This document shows, piece by piece, positions 9,396 through 18,697 of a stretch of DNA of 64,000 nt. The stretch spans positions 157,844-221,843 of the forward strand of contig CANMIP010000005.1 of NCBI GenBank assembly GCA_947497945.1, read 5' to 3'. This DNA is from an uncultured Tropicimonas sp. (GTDB taxonomy: Bacteria; Pseudomonadota; Alphaproteobacteria; Rhodobacterales; Rhodobacteraceae). Each line of letters starts with the position of its first letter. The stretch's first letter is position 1. A program made the translations under genes and the position numbers. The notes under the pieces are model-generated. The model was not told the origin of the DNA, did not search any database, and was given only the letters and a program-made list of their open reading frames with translations.

Positions 9396-11336
9396 TCAGC
9401 CGTTGCGCAGGAGGTCTGTCATCGGGACATTTGGCAACGTGCCATTGAGGCGGGCCCGGTAGACCATGATCGATTCCGTGACCCGCATGACGTAGTTTCG
9501 GGTCTCGCGGAAGGGGATCAGCTCGATCCAGTCGATCATGTCGACCGAGGCCTTGCGCGGGTCGCCACGGGCTTCGGACCAGTCGATGGAGCGGCTTGGG
9601 CCGGCATTGTAGCCTGCGGAGACGAGGATCGGAGCCGGGCCGAAGCGGTCGATTAGGCCGGCGAGATAGGTGGTTCCGAGCGTGACGTTATAGGCCGGGT
9701 CGTTGGTCAGCGCGTCCCGGCTATAGGACAGGCCGAGATCGACGGAGACGTCTTTTGCCGTGCCGGGCATGAGCTGCATCAGGCCCCGCGCGCCGGCCGG
9801 ACTTACCACGACCGGGTCGAACTCGCTTTCGCGACGAGCGATGGCAAGGGCCAGCTCCTTCGACACCGGCAGGTCGCGCTCCATCAGCGGGCTGAGCGGG
9901 AAATAGGCCGCGGGCAGGACGACAAGGTTTCGCGCAGCGCGCTTGGCGATCATCAGCGCGATATGCGGCTGGTCGAGATCCAGCATCAGCGTGGCGAGCG
10001 TGCCGGCCTCGTCCCGCTCCAGGGATTCGACCAGGTGGGTCAGGAAGCGCTCGGCGAGGTTCAGCTCGCCGGCATCGAGCAGCAGGAGCCCGGCAACGAG
10101 GTTGGAATTGCCGCGCAGGGGGCTCTCGGAGAGCGGCGGGAAGGTCTCGTTGCCCGCCAGGGTCGGATCCATCGGCAGGCCGGCGGCTTCGGCGGCCAGC
10201 AGGCCGTAGAAACTGGACTGGTGTTGTGCGCCGCGCGTGTAGGCGGCCGTGGCGGAGGCCGGGTCTTCCGCGGCGGCAAAGGCGCGGCCCTGCCAGTAGC
10301 CGGCGCGCCCGAGGCTGATCGGGGTAAAGACCGCCGCTTCGAACCGGTCGAAATGCAGCAGCGCAAGCTCGGGGTCGTCAAGGTAGCGCAGGGCGATGAA
10401 ACCGGAGAGCCATTCGAGATCGGCGAAGGCCGAGCCATCGACAAGAAAATGATGGCTGGCCAATGTATAGGCCTCTTCCGGGCGACCTTCGCGCAGGGCG
10501 CGGCGGGCATAGATCCGACGCCAGTTCGCCCATTTTTCGGGGCGGCCGAGCTTCTCGGGGTCGGCGGAACGTGTCACCAGCAGCGCGATGGCTTCCGAAT
10601 GCCGCCCCTTGCGGGCACGCCAGTTGAAGCGCTCATAGGCGAGGCCGGGGTGGTCCTGCAGCGCCTCCGGGACGGCTTCGATACGGGTATCAACGCCGGG
10701 CGCGCGCTCCACCAGGGTCAGCCGCGCTTCGGCGAGTTCGGGCCAGCCCTCCGGCGCGCGCGGGATGTTGCGGCGCGCAGCCGTGCTCTGGCCGCGCCAG
10801 AGCAGGTCGTCCAGCCGGGCCGCGTGATGCTCCTTGAGCACGTCGCCGAAACGCTCGAGCAGGGCGGCTTCGGTCTCGGCGGTCAGGGTCCGGGTCCGCC
10901 AGGCCAGCACGGCGGTCGCCTCGGCCTCGCCCGTTTCGCCAAGTGCCAGAAAGGCATCGACGAGGCGCAACACGCCGGTGCCGGTATTGGGAAGGTCGCC
11001 GTTGAAATAGTCGACCACCTCCTGCGGTGCCGCATCCTCGGGGATCGACCCTTCGCCACGGGTGCGAAGCAGCGGGAGGCCCGGCCAATCGGAGCGGCGG
11101 TCGAGAAAGTCGCGATAGGCGTCGAACTCGGCCTGCCCGCCCTTGCGCAGACGGTGCCACTCGATGATGTCGCGCCCCTCCGGGCCTGCGGGCCGGGCGG
11201 CAACACTCGCGGCGCGCCAGTTTTCCGCGCGCACCGCGCCCATCGCCTCGGCCAGCGCCTGACCCTGTTCGGTCGGCGTGGCGAGAGCTGTCAGCGGCGG
11301 ACAGACAAGCAGAAGCAATCCAAGAAGGAAGCGCAT
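9396..11336 (-). CDS. slt: Soluble lytic murein transglycosylase
   Basis: A 646-residue periplasmic peptidoglycan lyase of the Slt70 type that cleaves MurNAc-GlcNAc bonds to 1,6-anhydro products. It has a signal peptide (MRFLLGLLLLVCPPLTALA), a long alpha-helical superhelical region (about residues 30-480), and a C-terminal SLT domain with the catalytic Glu in ARRESEFDP, then GARGLMQLMPGTA and the AGYNAGPSR motif. The ATG was chosen because it begins the signal peptide; an upstream in-frame start would add 24 residues without a signal. It is divergent from dapA, with 189 bp between them. Confidence 0.93.
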   Translation of the reverse strand: MRFLLGLLLLVCPPLTALATPTEQGQALAEAMGAVRAENWRAASVAARPAGPEGRDIIEWHRLRKGGQAEFDAYRDFLDRRSDWPGLPLLRTRGEGSIPEDAAPQEVVDYFNGDLPNTGTGVLRLVDAFLALGETGEAEATAVLAWRTRTLTAETEAALLERFGDVLKEHHAARLDDLLWRGQSTAARRNIPRAPEGWPELAEARLTLVERAPGVDTRIEAVPEALQDHPGLAYERFNWRARKGRHSEAIALLVTRSADPEKLGRPEKWANWRRIYARRALREGRPEEAYTLASHHFLVDGSAFADLEWLSGFIALRYLDDPELALLHFDRFEAAVFTPISLGRAGYWQGRAFAAAEDPASATAAYTRGAQHQSSFYGLLAAEAAGLPMDPTLAGNETFPPLSESPLRGNSNLVAGLLLLDAGELNLAERFLTHLVESLERDEAGTLATLMLDLDQPHIALMIAKRAARNLVVLPAAYFPLSPLMERDLPVSKELALAIARRESEFDPVVVSPAGARGLMQLMPGTAKDVSVDLGLSYSRDALTNDPAYNVTLGTTYLAGLIDRFGPAPILVSAGYNAGPSRSIDWSEARGDPRKASVDMIDWIELIPFRETRNYVMRVTESIMVYRARLNGTLPNVPMTDLLRNG

Positions 11337-11525
11337 GTGAGCGGGGCCTGTATCATTGTTCAACGGGGAATCTTTCAGCCAGAGTAGCGGTGGCGCGCGT
11401 TGTGGCAACTCACAAACTTGGCAAGGCGGATTGCTGCCTATAGGGTCCGCCGCGATTCACGACCGTGAATCGGCCCTGACCGGGCCGGAAGGCGCGCCCG
11501 ATGGCGCGGGAAAAGGAGGAAAACA

Positions 11526-12398
11526 ATGTTCAGAGGCTCGATTCCCGCACTGGTAACGCCTTTCAGGAAACAGGAGGTCGATCACGAGGCCATCGATTCG
11601 CTTGTCGAGTGGCATATAGACCAGGGCTCCAGCGGATTTGTCCCTGTCGGAACCACCGGCGAGAGCCCGACGCTCACCCATGCCGAACATGGCGACGTGG
11701 TCGCGCGTGTCGTCAAGGCCGCTGCGGGCCGGGTTCCGGTGATCGCTGGGGCGGGGTCCAACAATACCTCCGAAGGCATCGGGCTGATCCGCCATGCGGC
11801 GGAGGTCGGAGCCGATGCTGCGCTGGTCGTGACGCCCTATTACAACAAGCCGACCCAGGCCGGGCTCTACGAGCATTTCAAGGCGCTGCATGATTGCTGC
11901 GACCTGCCGATCGTCATCTACAACATTCCCGGCCGCTCGGTTGTGGACATGTCTCCAGAGACGATGGGCCGGCTGGCGGAGTTGCCGCGGATCATCGGTG
12001 TCAAGGATGCCACGGGCGACATCACCCGTGTGAGCAAGCAGCGCGCGACCTGCGGCGCGGATTTCGTCCAGCTCTCGGGCGAGGATGCGTCCGCGCTCGG
12101 CTTCAACGCCCATGGCGGGGTGGGCTGCATCTCGGTGACGGCGAATGTCGCGCCGAAGCTTTGCGCCGAGTTCCAGGAGGCGACGCTGGCGGGCGACTAT
12201 GCCAAGGCTCTGGAATATCAGGACCTTCTGATGCCGCTGCACACGGCGATCTTCCTGGAACCGGGACTGGCGGGCGCCAAGTATGGCCTGTCGCTGCTGG
12301 GGAAATGCTCGGAAGAGGTTCGCCTGCCGCTGGTCGGCCTGACAGACGCGACCAAGGCCGCCATTCGCGCGGCGATGGAGCAGGCCGGGGTCCTCTGA
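11526..12398 (+). CDS. dapA: 4-hydroxy-tetrahydrodipicolinate synthase
   Basis: A 290-residue class I aldolase that condenses pyruvate with aspartate semialdehyde, the first committed step of the lysine and diaminopimelate pathway. Family features include [10 protein letters not shown] at the N-terminus, the TTGESPTL pyruvate-binding loop, a Tyr in YYNKPTQ, YNIPGRS, and the Schiff-base Lys in [11 protein letters not shown] strong Shine-Dalgarno (aaaggagg) precedes the ATG by 5-6 nt. A rho-independent terminator follows directly. Confidence 0.97.
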   Translation: MFRGSIPALVTPFRKQEVDHEAIDSLVEWHIDQGSSGFVPVGTTGESPTLTHAEHGDVVARVVKAAAGRVPVIAGAGSNNTSEGIGLIRHAAEVGADAALVVTPYYNKPTQAGLYEHFKALHDCCDLPIVIYNIPGRSVVDMSPETMGRLAELPRIIGVKDATGDITRVSKQRATCGADFVQLSGEDASALGFNAHGGVGCISVTANVAPKLCAEFQEATLAGDYAKALEYQDLLMPLHTAIFLEPGLAGAKYGLSLLGKCSEEVRLPLVGLTDATKAAIRAAMEQAGVL

Positions 12399-12427
12399 CC
12401 TCGGATTCCAAGACCTGCAAGCTGAGG

Positions 12428-12460
12428 AAAAGGGGCCGGGGACGGCCTCTTTTTCGTTTT
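12428..12460 (+). terminator. Rho-independent terminator of dapA
   Basis: A GC stem (ggggcc / ggcctc, one G-U pair, extended by A/T pairs) with a short loop, followed by tttttcgtttt, begins about 30 bp after the dapA stop. Confidence 0.8.
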
Positions 12461-12664
12461 CCATGTGGACTGGCTGCGGGGGCGTGGTTGAGAGCCGCCC
12501 CCACGGTCGCGGTCGGCAAGGATCGTCTCCCCAATCAGTTGCGCCTGCCGATCGAACCTGGTCTCCGGTGCCCTGCTTGTTACAGACCGGCGCCATATTC
12601 CTGCCCCTGCGGAAAGGCAGGATCGGACCTGTTCGAGATGTTTTCTGGTCACTGGAGTTGCCCC

Positions 12665-14251
12665 GTGCTCACCGCCATTTTTCGCCTTCCCTGGTCCGGA
12701 AACCTGATTTTCGCGGCGATCTTTGCCTTTGGCGCCTATTGGATCCACACCGAGTTCCAGCGGGAAGAAGCGGATAAGGCGATTGCCCTCGCGGGCGCCG
12801 CTCCGGCGCCGGTGACCTTGGCCGCGTACGACCAAGAACGGGATATTCACCCCGCAAAGGAAGTGCATCTCCTGGGATGGATCAATCCGGAATTCAACTA
12901 TCGGCTGGTCGAGGAGAAGGGCGGGCGGGCCCAGAAAGAACGGTTCATGCTCGTTCTCTTCGATGGCAACCAGGACGAAACGGCGCGCATGGCCCATGCG
13001 GCCATCATCCTGCCGCCGGCCCGCAAGGACGACTTCTTCGACTGGCTGCAAGGCGGCAACACGCTGGCGACGATGGCGCGGGACATGGGCGAAAACGGGC
13101 TGGCCCGGCCGGTGCAGCGTTTCAACGGTGCGCCCGACGGGACCCCCGATCTGAAAGGGTTGGCCGAGGATGCCTTCGTGGAGGCGGGGCTGAGCCGTGC
13201 GCCGAATTTCCTCTATGTCGAGCCCTGGATCGATGGGCGGGAGGCCGCGCTTGCCGCCACGCCCGAGGTCGCCCGGCAGGCGGCGTCGATCCTGGGGACA
13301 ATTGCCGGGGTCTTCCTGATCCTGGCCGTGACCAAGCTGGTGACCCGCAACCGGCGGAAAACTGGTCGCGTGAGCACGGTCGAAACAGCCGGTCGGAGGC
13401 CGGGCGCCCGGAGGCAAACTGCGGATACGACGCGGGACGACCCGCAATTGCAGCGCACGGTTGCCGCGCGCGAGAAGGAGCTGGCAAACTTCCACAAGCG
13501 CCGCAATGCTCGTCCGCCCTTTGCGAGAACGGTGCTCCCCAGCATCCTCGCGATTGCTTTCTTCCTGGGGGGAACACTCTTTCTGGACGAGGTGAAGGGC
13601 CTGCCCGACTGGCTTGGCAGCGGCGAAGCCCTGCTCCCGATCTTTCTGGTATTGCTGGGTCTGCTCTTTGTCCTGTATCGGCTCGGTCTGCTCGACCGGA
13701 TCATCGGGCACAGGCCGGAGCGTTCCAATCCGGTTTCGCTGGAGAGCGGCGAAAAACTGCCCTTCGGGCAGACTGCGTTCGGGAAATACATGGGCTATGG
13801 GCTTGCGGCGTCCTTCTTCCTCATGCCCCTGCTCATTCCGATTTTGCTGCTGGTCTATGGGGGCGCCTATCTGCATCACCGTTTCGGCAAGGGAGGGGCG
13901 CCGCTCAAGGCGCGGGCCGGGAGCAATGGCGCTGTCGAGTCCTACCTCGCCTCGCTCTCCGGGAGCGCGACACCACGCCGGGACAGCCGCTCGGCCATGA
14001 TGACGGGAGAATCGCCCTGGGATGTCCGGATCCCGCCCGTGGAAGAGAGACCGGCCCCCGCCGCCGCGCGGCCTGCCCAGCCAGTGGTCCGGGCAGATGC
14101 CAGGCCAGAGCCGAAACCCGTGCCCAAACCGGTCTTCCCGAAGACGACGGTCGCAACGCCATTCTCGGATGCGGTCCGGCGCAAGGCAAAAGAGGACCCC
14201 TTCGAGCGCCTGCGCAAGCGTTATCCGACTCTCAATGGCAAGGGTGTGTGA
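12665..14251 (+). CDS. Multi-pass membrane protein of unknown function
   Basis: About 528 residues if the GTG (VLTAIFRLPWSG) is the start; this has ggag 8 nt upstream, while an in-frame ATG at 12638 would add 9 residues. Hydrophobic segments lie near residues 10-27, 206-226, 288-307, 322-345 and 377-405. Between the first two is a soluble region (about 30-200) with LLGWINPEFNYRLVEEKGGR and LVLFDGNQDETARMAHAAII. The C-terminal 120 residues are low-complexity, Pro/Ala/Arg-rich and probably cytoplasmic, ending DPFERLRKRYPTLNG. No catalytic motif or known domain was recognised. It lies between the dapA terminator and smpB, with no sign of co-transcription with dapA. Confidence 0.75.
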   Translation: MLTAIFRLPWSGNLIFAAIFAFGAYWIHTEFQREEADKAIALAGAAPAPVTLAAYDQERDIHPAKEVHLLGWINPEFNYRLVEEKGGRAQKERFMLVLFDGNQDETARMAHAAIILPPARKDDFFDWLQGGNTLATMARDMGENGLARPVQRFNGAPDGTPDLKGLAEDAFVEAGLSRAPNFLYVEPWIDGREAALAATPEVARQAASILGTIAGVFLILAVTKLVTRNRRKTGRVSTVETAGRRPGARRQTADTTRDDPQLQRTVAAREKELANFHKRRNARPPFARTVLPSILAIAFFLGGTLFLDEVKGLPDWLGSGEALLPIFLVLLGLLFVLYRLGLLDRIIGHRPERSNPVSLESGEKLPFGQTAFGKYMGYGLAASFFLMPLLIPILLLVYGGAYLHHRFGKGGAPLKARAGSNGAVESYLASLSGSATPRRDSRSAMMTGESPWDVRIPPVEERPAPAAARPAQPVVRADARPEPKPVPKPVFPKTTVATPFSDAVRRKAKEDPFERLRKRYPTLNGKGV

Positions 14252-14320
14252 CGGAATTCGCGACCGCGCAGGCGCGCCCTCCCTTGGAACTTGCCGCCAA
14301 TGGGCCTATGTACCGCTCCC

Positions 14321-14794
14321 ATGGCAAAACCGAAGGACAACCCGAACTACAAGGTGATCGCCGAGAACCGGCGTGCTCGCTACGATTATGCGATCGAGGA
14401 CGATATCGAATGCGGTATCATCCTGACCGGGTCCGAGGTGAAGAGCCTGCGCACGACCTCTGCGAACATCGCCGAGAGCTATGCCTCCGTCGAGGAGGGC
14501 GAACTCTGGTTGGTGAACTCCTATATCGCCCCCTATGACCGCGCGATGTTCGGCCATGAGGAACGCCGCCGCCGCAAGTTGCTGGTTTCGAAGAAGGAAT
14601 TGTCCCGACTCTGGAATGACACACAGCGCAAGGGGATGACCCTCGTGCCGCTGGTGCTCTATTTCAACCACAAGGGCATCGCCAAGATGAAGATCGGCAT
14701 CGCCAAGGGCAAGAAAGCCCAGGACAAGCGCGCCACCGAGGCCAAGCGCGACTGGGATCGCCAGAAACAGCGCCTCTTGCGGCATGGCGAATAG
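14321..14794 (+). CDS. smpB: SsrA-binding protein SmpB
   Basis: A 157-residue tmRNA-binding protein required for trans-translation, the rescue of stalled ribosomes. Family signatures include the opening [25 protein letters not shown], the SYA-VE--E-WLVN-YIAPY block, and the basic C-terminal tail ([20 protein letters not shown]) that enters the decoding centre. The ATG begins [11 protein letters not shown]; an in-frame start 10 codons upstream has no family match. The dapA-(membrane protein)-smpB order is compatible with alphaproteobacterial synteny. No ssrA gene was seen in the window. Confidence 0.97.
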   Translation: MAKPKDNPNYKVIAENRRARYDYAIEDDIECGIILTGSEVKSLRTTSANIAESYASVEEGELWLVNSYIAPYDRAMFGHEERRRRKLLVSKKELSRLWNDTQRKGMTLVPLVLYFNHKGIAKMKIGIAKGKKAQDKRATEAKRDWDRQKQRLLRHGE

Positions 14795-14910
14795 GTAATA
14801 TCGCCCTCTACCCTTCTTGCTCCCAGTTCTGATTAACCTTTTCTCAGCGGCGGGCGCCCGGCCTGTCGGCTGCGTGGTGTATTGTGTAACTGGCCGGTGG
14901 AGCCATTCTC

Positions 14911-15198
14911 ATGGAACTCATTATCTCTCTTCTCTCCGGTGCCGTTGGCGGCAATGTGGCCGGCGGGCTTCTCAAGAAATATGATCTCGGCCTGGTGATG
15001 AACTCGGTTGTCGGCATTCTGGGGGGCGGGCTTGGCGGTTCGGTCCTGAGCATGCTGGGCGCTGACGGTGTCGCAGAGGCGGCCGCATCGGGCGGCATGG
15101 ATATCGGCTCTATCCTCGGGTCGGTCGCATCGGGCGGCGTCGGTGGCGGCGTGGTGATGGTCGTGGTCGGCGTCATCAAGCAGGCGCTCGCCAAGTAA
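14911..15198 (+). CDS. Small glycine-rich membrane protein, function unknown
   Basis: A 95-residue protein rich in Gly, Val and Ala, with three hydrophobic stretches (about residues 2-20, 28-50 and 70-90) and glycine-zipper-like GG repeats (SGAVGGNVAGG, GILGGGLGG, VASGGVGGGVV). It ends in a short basic tail. Such patterns occur in small inner-membrane proteins; no specific family was recognised. Codon use and the ATG after an A/T-rich leader support a real gene. Confidence 0.65.
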   Translation: MELIISLLSGAVGGNVAGGLLKKYDLGLVMNSVVGILGGGLGGSVLSMLGADGVAEAAASGGMDIGSILGSVASGGVGGGVVMVVVGVIKQALAK

Positions 15199-15312
15199 AC
15201 GCCGAAATGGCCGGACCGCCAGCTGTGGTTCGGCTCTTCCTGCCGGTTATGCTTGAATCCCGTCCCTTACGGCACTAGCAATTTCAGACGCATGGCGCCG
15301 ATGGAGGGAGAG

Positions 15313-16164
15313 ATGGATCACAGCGACCCTAGGACGCTTGTCAGCACCGAATGGCTGGCCGCCCACCTGAACAACCCGGACCTGAGAGTGCTCGATGCCT
15401 CCTGGTATCTTCCGGCCATGGAGCGCGACGCGCGCGCCGAATATGATGCCGGGCATATCCCCGGCGCACGGTTCTTCGATATCGACGAGATCTCGGATCA
15501 CCGTTCGAGCCTGCCGCATATGGTACCGCCGCCGGAGAAGTTCATCTCGCGGATGCGCAAGATGGGCGTGGGCGATGGCCACCAGGTCGTCGTCTATGAC
15601 GGGATGGGGATCTTTTCGGCCCCGCGGGTCTGGTGGCTTTTCCGGCTGATGGGACATTCGGATGTCGCCGTGCTCGACGGCGGCTTTGCCAAGTGGAAGG
15701 CCGAGGGGCGCGACATCGAGGACATGCCGCCGGTGATCCGCGAGCGTCATATCACCGTTCGCCGGCAGTCGCAGATGGTCAAGGACGTGACGCAGGTCTC
15801 GCTCGCCGCCAAGCTCGGCGACTGGCAGATCCTCGACGCACGCCCAGAAGGCCGCTTTCGCGGCGAGGCGCCAGAGCCGCGCCCGGGCCTGCGGCCGGGC
15901 CGCATTCCCGGCTCGATCAATATCCCTTGGTCGTCGCTGTCGAATGATGACGGCACGATGAAAACGACCGACGCGCTGCGCCGTATCCTGACAGGGGCCG
16001 GGGTTGATCTCCACAAGCCGGCCATCACGACCTGCGGGTCCGGCGTGTCCGCGGCGATCATAACGCTGGCGCTTGTCCGGCTCGGACATGTGCAGAACGC
16101 GCTCTATGACGGCTCCTGGGCCGAATGGGGCGCCTATCCGGATCTGAAGGTCGAAACCGGATGA
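15313..16164 (+). CDS. sseA: 3-mercaptopyruvate sulfurtransferase
   Basis: A 283-residue tandem-rhodanese enzyme that transfers sulfur from 3-mercaptopyruvate to thiol acceptors or cyanide. The inactive N-terminal rhodanese domain includes LDASWYLP and AGHIPGARFFDIDEISD. The C-terminal domain carries the active-site loop CGSGVSA with Cys241, the MST-type loop rather than the CRKGVT of thiosulfate sulfurtransferases. The start MDHSDPRTLV has ggagg 5 nt upstream; in-frame ATGs 4 and 7 codons upstream are less well placed. The stop overlaps the ATG of the acetyltransferase. Confidence 0.93.
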   Translation: MDHSDPRTLVSTEWLAAHLNNPDLRVLDASWYLPAMERDARAEYDAGHIPGARFFDIDEISDHRSSLPHMVPPPEKFISRMRKMGVGDGHQVVVYDGMGIFSAPRVWWLFRLMGHSDVAVLDGGFAKWKAEGRDIEDMPPVIRERHITVRRQSQMVKDVTQVSLAAKLGDWQILDARPEGRFRGEAPEPRPGLRPGRIPGSINIPWSSLSNDDGTMKTTDALRRILTGAGVDLHKPAITTCGSGVSAAIITLALVRLGHVQNALYDGSWAEWGAYPDLKVETG

Positions 16165-16727
16165 GCATTACACCGGCAGGCACAGAGGTTCAGTATACCG
16201 TCACCTGGCTGGAGATGACCGAACGGCCAACGCATGGCTGGCCGCAGCAGCCGGCGGGCGAACCCGCCTCGTTGCTCAAGGCCGATGATCCGCCGGTCTG
16301 GTTCTTCCTGTCGCTCTATGACGCGGTTGGCCGGGACCATGCCTGGGAAGACATGCATGACCGCACCGAGGACGATCTCGCGCGCTGGCTGCGTCACCCG
16401 GACACGTCGCTCTACACGCTGATGCAGCAGGGTTGGCCGCATGGCTTCTTCATGCTGGACCACCGCGATCCGAAGGTCTGCAACCTCGCCTATTTCGGCC
16501 TCGTCCCGCAGGCCATTGGGCGCGGGTTGGGCCGCTTCCTGCTGCAGAATGCGGTGATGACGGCCTGGGACCTGCCGGGCACCGAGAAGCTGACCGTCAA
16601 CACCAACACGCTCGACCATCCCCGCGCCCTGCACACCTACCAGCGTTGCGGGTTCGAGCCGGTCATGCGGACCGACCATTCCCGCGTGCTCAAGCGTCCG
16701 ATCGACGCGAGCCGAATTCCCGACTGA
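16161..16727 (+). CDS. GNAT-family N-acetyltransferase
   Basis: A 188-residue acetyl-CoA-dependent acyltransferase. The acetyl-CoA pyrophosphate-binding motif is seen as QAIGRGLGRFLLQ, followed by the C-terminal LTVNTNTLDHPRALHTYQRCGFEPV block typical of the fold. The substrate is unknown. Translation is coupled to sseA by a 4-nt overlap, and 19 bp separates it from the aminotransferase gene, suggesting a three-gene unit. Confidence 0.88.
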   Translation: MSITPAGTEVQYTVTWLEMTERPTHGWPQQPAGEPASLLKADDPPVWFFLSLYDAVGRDHAWEDMHDRTEDDLARWLRHPDTSLYTLMQQGWPHGFFMLDHRDPKVCNLAYFGLVPQAIGRGLGRFLLQNAVMTAWDLPGTEKLTVNTNTLDHPRALHTYQRCGFEPVMRTDHSRVLKRPIDASRIPD

Positions 16728-16746
16728 GACCGGACCAAGGAAAACC

Positions 16747-17931
16747 ATGTTCGAAAACCACAAGGCCCCGGAAGCCGACAAGATTCTCCGGGTCATGAAG
16801 ATGTTCGCGGAGGATACGCGCGCCGACAAGATCGACCTCGGCGTCGGCGTCTATCGCACGCCGGAGGGGCGCACGCCGGTGCTGGCCGCGGTGAAGCAGG
16901 CCGAAGCGCGGCTGCTGGAGAGTCAGGAAACCAAGGGCTATGTCGCGCTGGCCGGAGACCCGGGGTTCCACGGCGCGATGCGCGATCTTGCGCTTGGCGA
17001 TGCCGTTGCGGCCGGGCGGGTTGCCGGTCTGGCCACGCCCGGGGGCACGGGCGCCGTTCGGCAGGCTTTCGAGCTGATCCGGATCGCGCGTCCCGAGGCG
17101 GTTGTGCATTGCTCCGCGCCGACATGGCCGAACCACGAATCCATTCTCGACACGCTGCAGATGCCCTGGCGCTCCTATCGCTACTATGATGCGGCGACAG
17201 GCGGGGTGGATCGCGATGGCATGCTTGAGGACTTGTCGCAGGTGGCGGCGGGCGATGTCGTACTGCTGCATGGATGCTGCCACAATCCGACCGGCGCCGA
17301 TCTTGCGCCCGAGGATTGGAGCGCGATTGCCGAGACGTTGCTGAAAGCGGGCGCGGTGCCGATGGTGGATCTCGCCTACCAGGGATTCGGTCTTGGGCTG
17401 GAAGAGGACGTGGCCGGGCTTCGTCGTCTGGCCTCTGCCGTTCCGGAGATGCTGCTGACCATCTCGGCCTCGAAGAATTTCGGCCTATACCGGGACCGTG
17501 TCGGCGTTTTGCTTGCGGTTGCCGAGACACCGGCCGTCGCTGCTCCGGTCCAGGATACGATGGCCTGGCTCAACCGGCAGGCCTATGCCTTCCCGCCCGA
17601 TCACGGGGCGCGGGTTGTCACCGAGATCCTCGGCGATGCCGGGCTGCGCGCCCTCTGGGAAGAGGAGCTTGCGGGAATGTGCGGGCGGGTGCGGTCGATG
17701 CGTGTGGCGCTGGCCGAGGCGCTGCGGGCCGAGACCGGGCACGCGAAATTCGATTTCCTGCTTGGCCATCACGGCATGTTCTCGCGGCTTCCGGCATCGC
17801 CGGAGCAGGTCGCGGCGTTGCGGGAGGCGCATGCGGTCTACATGATCGGGGATGGCCGGATCAACATGGCCGGGTTGGTCCCGGACAATGTGGCGCCCGC
17901 GGCACGGGCCATCGCCGTTGTGCTTGAATAA
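16747..17931 (+). CDS. Aromatic amino acid / aspartate aminotransferase (class I, PLP-dependent)
   Basis: A 394-residue fold-type I aminotransferase of the TyrB/AspC subgroup. It transfers amino groups between aspartate or aromatic amino acids and 2-oxoglutarate. Visible are IDLGVGVY near the N-terminus, the TWPNH segment, HGCCHNPTGADL (PLP stacking and binding region), VDLAYQGFG, and the PLP Schiff-base Lys243 in SASKNFGLYRDRVG. GRINMAGL near the C-terminus is also typical. aagga stands upstream of the ATG. It may share a transcript with sseA and the GNAT gene, which would link sulfur-amino-acid transamination to mercaptopyruvate metabolism; this is an inference. Confidence 0.92.
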   Translation: MFENHKAPEADKILRVMKMFAEDTRADKIDLGVGVYRTPEGRTPVLAAVKQAEARLLESQETKGYVALAGDPGFHGAMRDLALGDAVAAGRVAGLATPGGTGAVRQAFELIRIARPEAVVHCSAPTWPNHESILDTLQMPWRSYRYYDAATGGVDRDGMLEDLSQVAAGDVVLLHGCCHNPTGADLAPEDWSAIAETLLKAGAVPMVDLAYQGFGLGLEEDVAGLRRLASAVPEMLLTISASKNFGLYRDRVGVLLAVAETPAVAAPVQDTMAWLNRQAYAFPPDHGARVVTEILGDAGLRALWEEELAGMCGRVRSMRVALAEALRAETGHAKFDFLLGHHGMFSRLPASPEQVAALREAHAVYMIGDGRINMAGLVPDNVAPAARAIAVVLE

Positions 17932-18014
17932 ATGCGTATCTAGTATACGTCTTTGTGTTGACCTGACGGCAGGTCGGACCAATCCTGCACCCGAAGATAG
18001 ATCAGGAGACGAAC

Positions 18015-18401
18015 ATGGATATTGAGAAAACACCGAATGGCGATCTGGAAACCTGGACGGTCGAGGAGGTCGCGACGGCCTTCCGCACTGGCGAGGTTGC
18101 CATCATAGATGTGCGCACGATTCAGGAATACGCTTTCGAGCATATCCGCGGCGCGCTGCTCTTGCCGATGCATTTCTTCGAAGCCGAGCGACTGCCATCG
18201 CAGGATGGCAAGCGGATCGTTTTCCATTGTGGCTCCGGAATTCGCTCCGAGAAGGTTGCCCGCGCCGCCCTGGCGGCCGGTTTTGCCCCGGTGGCGCATA
18301 TGGCGGGTGGCTTTGGGGCCTGGAAGGCCGAGGGGCAGTCCTACATGGGCACCGATATGGCCACGGGCGGCGCGGCTCGCGTGCCGGGCAAGGACGGCTG
18401 A
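18015..18401 (+). CDS. Rhodanese-like domain protein
   Basis: A 128-residue single-domain rhodanese, presumably cytoplasmic. The domain includes AIIDVRTIQEYAFEHIRGALLLPM and the active-site loop starting at Cys72 (HCGSGIRSEKVA), followed by HMAGGFGAWKAEG. It may act as a sulfur carrier or sulfurtransferase; its partner is unknown. A good aggaga ribosome site lies upstream of the ATG. The promoter region before it (about 17935-17965) is locally AT-rich. Confidence 0.9.
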   Translation: MDIEKTPNGDLETWTVEEVATAFRTGEVAIIDVRTIQEYAFEHIRGALLLPMHFFEAERLPSQDGKRIVFHCGSGIRSEKVARAALAAGFAPVAHMAGGFGAWKAEGQSYMGTDMATGGAARVPGKDG

Positions 18402-18484
18402 GCAAGGCTTTTCGGGAGCAAGCCGAAGGCACCGTGCCAGCACCTGCCCGTTCCGGCGGGCTGGCGCTGTGCACGCGCCCGCAA

Positions 18485-18506
18485 AGGCTCGAACTTCTTC
18501 GAGCCT
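18485..18506 (+). terminator. Possible terminator hairpin after the rhodanese gene
   Basis: A perfect 9-bp inverted repeat (aggctcgaa / ttcgagcct) with loop cttc lies 84 bp after the rhodanese stop. No T-run follows, so termination is only suggested. The rest of 18402-18640 shows no gene. Confidence 0.4.
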
Positions 18507-18640
18507 GACTTCGATTATGCGCAGACCACGGCTGTTGCCGTGTCACCCCACGGGCAGGCGCCGGCACGGCTGGCGTTGCGCTCCGTGAACCCGCAGAACA
18601 TGCCAACGCTCCGTTGGCTCGGTCTCACTCGTCAAGAACG

Positions 18641-18673
18641 AAAAAGGCCCCGGATGCAGGTGCATCCGGGGCC
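18641..18673 (-). terminator. Rho-independent terminator of glnK-amtB
   Basis: Read on the minus strand, a 13-bp perfect GC-rich inverted repeat (ggccccggatgca / tgcatccggggcc) is followed by ttttt, 25 bp past the amtB stop. This is a textbook intrinsic terminator. Confidence 0.93.
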
Positions 18674-18697
18674 AGTCCTGGCTGACAGGAAGGGAGG

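Noticed and set aside
12877..14538. Alternative plus-strand frame across the unknown membrane protein and smpB start
   Set aside because: It overlaps smpB and has no hydrophobic or domain character; the other frame has clear membrane segments.
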